Source of the DNA: Rhodospirillales bacterium
GTDB taxonomy: Bacteria; Pseudomonadota; Alphaproteobacteria; Rhodospirillales; Defluviicoccaceae
DNA: 64,000 bases
NCBI GenBank assembly: GCA_016712595.1
Contig: JADJQT010000002.1
Span: 434,001 to 498,000 of the forward strand
Direction of reading: 5' to 3'
Shown piece by piece: positions 59,694 through 64,000 of this stretch. The position numbers and the translations under genes were made by a program. Each line of letters opens with the position of its first letter. Positions within the stretch are counted from its first letter, which is position 1. Below the pieces are notes generated by a model. The model had not been told where the DNA came from and made no database searches. It was given only the letters and a program-made list of their open reading frames with translations.

Positions 59694-59885
59694 TCAGGCG
59701 TGAATGATCGCGTCGGCCGGGCAGGCGGCGACACACTGCGGGAAGGCGAACTTGCCCTTGCACTCGGTGCACTTGTCCGGGTTGATCTCGAAGATGTCGC
59801 CCTTCGCCTTGATCGCCTTGTTCGGGCACTCCATCTCGCACGAGCCGCAGCCGGTGCAGCTCGACGGTACAATCTTGTAGGCCAT
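59694..59885 (-). CDS. fdxN: 2[4Fe-4S] ferredoxin FdxN
   Basis: Low-potential bacterial-type ferredoxin of 63 residues, a likely electron donor to nitrogenase or to NifB. Cluster 1: CTGCGSCEMEC followed by P; cluster 2: CTECKGKFAFPQCVAACP, with the eight-residue insertion between the second and third cysteines that marks the Alvin-type/FdxN group. AAAGGAG lies seven to eight bases before the ATG. It is 81 bases after nifB, in the nifB-fdxN order known from rhizobia and Rhodospirillum. Confidence 0.95.
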   Translation of the reverse strand: MAYKIVPSSCTGCGSCEMECPNKAIKAKGDIFEINPDKCTECKGKFAFPQCVAACPADAIIHA

Positions 59886-59966
59886 GCGGTTTACTCCTTT
59901 CCTGGAGCCGGAGGCGCTCCGTGCGCCCCGGCGAGACTGGCCGGCGTTCTCGCGCCGGGGGTGGCT

Positions 59967-61433
59967 TTAGGCGCTGCAGACGACGTTGTCTTCCGCCGCC
60001 CGGTCGGCGAGATAGCGGGCAATCGCCGTCTCAATATACTCCAGACCATAATCGTCGGTCACCTCGATCCCCGCCTTATCCAGGCGCTGGCGCGGGCAGC
60101 GGCCGATCTTCGCCGTCAGCACCACGGAGACCCCTTCCAGCGCGGCGATCGTTGCCTCCAGAACGTCATCCTCGCCGTCGCCGCCGCCGCAGTAGCGCTC
60201 GACCCGGCGGTGGCCGACGAAGCGCGAGCCCGACTGCGAGACCTCGAAGATCTGGAACTCCTTGGCGTGACCGAAGTGCTGGTTGACCCGTCCGCCGCCC
60301 TTCGACGAGACGGCGACGAGCATCGCCTCCTCCGGCGCGAAGCGGCGCAGGGTCGCCCGGGCCTCGGCGGCGATCCGCCGGCGATCCTCGCGCTCCTTCT
60401 CGACGATCGCCCGATAAGCCTCGCGCTTCTCGGGATCGATCTGCGGGTCTTCCGGCAGCGAATCCATGCCGAAATCCTGCCCCTTGTCTTCGCCGAGCAG
60501 GCCGACGGCATCGGCGCGGCACTGGCGGCAGTGCTTCATCAGCCGCGCGCCATCGCCCAGCTGGTCCTGCAGTTCCTTGAGCTCGACCGGCGTCGGGCCG
60601 CGCTGTCCGGTCAGGCCGAAGTGGGTGCCGTGAGCCGGATCGGAAATCAGCGGCATGATGTTGTGCAGGAAGGCGCCGCGCTTTTTCATCTCGGCGTTGA
60701 CCGTCTCGAGATGATGGTCGTTGATGCCGGGGATCAGCACCGAATTGATCTTCACCAGGATGCCCGCCTTGGTCAGCATCTCGATGCCTTCGAGCTGGCG
60801 GGCGATGATGATCCGCGCCGCGTCGACGCCGGTGAGCCGCTGGTGGTCGTAGAAGATCCAGGCATAAATCTTCGCGGCGATCTCGGGATCGATCGCGCTG
60901 ACGGTAACGGTCACGTGGTTGATGCCGAGCTCGCGGATGGTCTCGACGTGATCGGGCAGGGCGAGACCGTTGGTCGACAGGCACAAGGTCAGGTCGGGCA
61001 TGGTCTCGCGCAGCATGCGGAACGTCGCGAAGGTGCGCTCATGATCGGCGAGCGCGTCGCCGGGACCGGCGATGCCGACAACCGACAGGTGGGGCATCTC
61101 CGCCGCCACTGCCTGAACCTTATGCACCGCCTGCTCCGGGGTCAGCCGCTCGCTGACCACACCCGGGCGGCTTTCGTTGCTGCAATCGTACTTACGGTTG
61201 CAATAATTGCACTGAATGTTGCAGGCGGGCGCGACGGCGAGGTGGATGCGCGCGAAATAATGGTGTGCTTCCTCGCTGTAGCACGGGTGCTCCTTGATCT
61301 TCTCGCGCACGTGCTCCGGCAGGGCAGCGACATTGGACGGCGGCGAACAACCGTCGGACGAACAGCCTCCCGTTGGCGAACGCCCGGCCATTGCGTGTCC
61401 GACGGTCTCGAGCGAGACGACATTATCCGTCAT
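59967..61433 (-). CDS. nifB: FeMo-cofactor biosynthesis radical SAM protein NifB
   Basis: Builds NifB-co, the 8Fe-9S-C core of FeMo-cofactor, from 4Fe-4S clusters. The radical SAM cysteines are Cys71, Cys75 and Cys78 in APACNIQCNYCNRKYDC, preceded by KEHPCYSEEAHHYFARIHL. The C-terminal third (about 370-480; AMLVAVSSKGGGRVNQHFGH) is a NifX-like domain that holds the product. The N terminus has extra cysteines (GGCSSDGCS). 488 residues, as usual for the fused type. AAGGAG is seven bases before the ATG. It has its own sigma-54 promoter and NifA sites and heads nifB-fdxN-nifZT. Confidence 0.97.
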   Translation of the reverse strand: MTDNVVSLETVGHAMAGRSPTGGCSSDGCSPPSNVAALPEHVREKIKEHPCYSEEAHHYFARIHLAVAPACNIQCNYCNRKYDCSNESRPGVVSERLTPEQAVHKVQAVAAEMPHLSVVGIAGPGDALADHERTFATFRMLRETMPDLTLCLSTNGLALPDHVETIRELGINHVTVTVSAIDPEIAAKIYAWIFYDHQRLTGVDAARIIIARQLEGIEMLTKAGILVKINSVLIPGINDHHLETVNAEMKKRGAFLHNIMPLISDPAHGTHFGLTGQRGPTPVELKELQDQLGDGARLMKHCRQCRADAVGLLGEDKGQDFGMDSLPEDPQIDPEKREAYRAIVEKEREDRRRIAAEARATLRRFAPEEAMLVAVSSKGGGRVNQHFGHAKEFQIFEVSQSGSRFVGHRRVERYCGGGDGEDDVLEATIAALEGVSVVLTAKIGRCPRQRLDKAGIEVTDDYGLEYIETAIARYLADRAAEDNVVCSA

Positions 61434-61487
61434 GCGTTTCTCCTTCGCGGCAGCGCGTCGTCGCGCGTCAAATTTCGTTCAAGTAAT

Positions 61488-61502
61488 GCAATTCGCGTGC
61501 CA
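61488..61502 (-). promoter_or_regulatory. Sigma-54 (RpoN) promoter of nifB
   Basis: On the minus strand TGGCAC-GCGAA-TTGC, a perfect -24/-12 match. Expected start near 61477, about 44 bases before the nifB ATG. Nearly the same core occurs before iscA. Confidence 0.88.
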
Positions 61503-61557
61503 TAAGCGCAACATGTTGAAATTAAAAGAGTTTACGTAATCACGGGGCGCCGTCGCC

Positions 61558-61591
61558 TGTCGCTGAGTCGACAAGTGTCCGACAAGCGACA
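61558..61591. promoter_or_regulatory. Paired NifA upstream activator sites of nifB
   Basis: TGTCGCTGAGTCGACA (61558-61573) and TGTCCGACAAGCGACA (61576-61591) both fit TGT-N10-ACA. They are separated by two bases, 56 and 74 bases upstream of the -24 element, and lie within a 9-bp inverted repeat (CCTGTCGCT and AGCGACAGG, 61556-61593). Confidence 0.75.
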
Positions 61592-61735
61592 GGGAAGCCG
61601 GCTCGCCACCCGACGCTGGCATCCGTGTTGCCGCCTGCACGAGGCCAGCTATGCGAACGGAGCCGGGCGAAACCGGCACGCGCACACGCGCGCCGCCGGG
61701 CGGTCGCGGCGCGGGTGCGGAACGGCCTGTCCGGA

Positions 61736-63679
<1,944 letters not shown>

Positions 63680-64000
63680 AACGCATCGCTGACATCATTG
63701 TTCGATGAAATTTGCACCATTGCCGCGTCGCGCGACTGGCTCCTGACAGCGGGAATGAGCGGCAATCGTTCAAAAACAAACCTCCCCTAACTCGGCGAGC
63801 GAGTGGACCTTTGTTTCAGGAGCATGCAAGTCTCGGACCAAGACCAGAGAATGGAATTGCAGTTAAAATTCAGTCATGTACGCGACGAGCCAATGTGGCT
63901 GGGGCGCTACGGCTGGTGATTTCGCGGGCACATCACGGGAGTATGCCCACATCTGGGGCAATTTCGACCGGGTGGTCCGCGCCGCGTCATCGGTTAATGC
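63680..64000. other. Region upstream of nifA to the window edge
   Basis: No gene of supported length on either strand. It should hold the nifA promoter, but I see no sigma-54, FNR-type (TTGAT-N4-ATCAA) or TGT-N10-ACA site in it. The part 63820-63870 is relatively A/T-rich. Confidence 0.4.

Overview
The window looks like part of the chromosome of a GC-rich, nitrogen-fixing alphaproteobacterium, most likely in the Rhodospirillales. The pointers are a three-subunit proton-translocating transhydrogenase (pntAA-pntAB-pntB), a C4-pathway 5-aminolevulinate synthase, a COQ9-family gene beside rpsU, and above all a nif region in which draT/draG is divergent from nifHDK, as in Rhodospirillum and Azospirillum. 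No species is claimed. I found no rRNA, tRNA, CRISPR array, phage or replication origin.

Region 1 (1-23 kb) is ordinary housekeeping: the 3' part of clpB, a secreted glycosidase-like protein, pntAA/AB/B with a clear terminator, a Cache-type chemoreceptor, rpsU divergent from def-COQ9, a hybrid HWE histidine kinase, a PadR-type regulator, a periplasmic asparaginase, hemA, a class-III aminotransferase, a thioredoxin-NHL protein, a universal stress protein and a PHB-depolymerase-like esterase. Region 2 (23-39 kb) is accessory: an orphan pair of oligopeptide-type permeases, modABC behind a consensus ModE box, a patatin-like gene without its nucleophile half, a LemA/TPM module, a CBS protein with twin NhaD/ArsB-type permeases, a lipoprotein, and an SRPBCC gene broken in a run of eight G that is coupled to nnrS.

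Region 3 (39-64 kb) is a nif island, mostly on the minus strand. Read in transcription order it holds nifA; nifB-fdxN-nifZT(fused); nifHDK; nifEN-nifX-DUF269-fdxB-nifQ; then iscA-nifV-nifW followed by an Nfn-type flavoprotein fusion, a rubrerythrin-like protein and a lone FixC-like protein. Between nifH and nifB lie, on the plus strand, draT, draG and a degenerate Hpt-like gene, then a minus-strand dodecin, and a scar holding IS6-family transposase fragments and a nonsense-interrupted secreted protein gene.

The genes fit one scheme. ModABC imports molybdate. NifQ, NifV, NifB, NifEN and NifX make and carry FeMo-cofactor. NifHDK is the enzyme, with ferredoxins and flavoproteins as electron donors. 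DraT/DraG switch NifH off and on by ADP-ribosylation. NifA carries the oxygen-sensing cysteine motif and should drive sigma-54 promoters that can be read at nifH, nifB, iscA and probably draT, with NifA upstream activator sites at nifH/draT and nifB. nifU, nifS, nifL and fixABX are not in the window.
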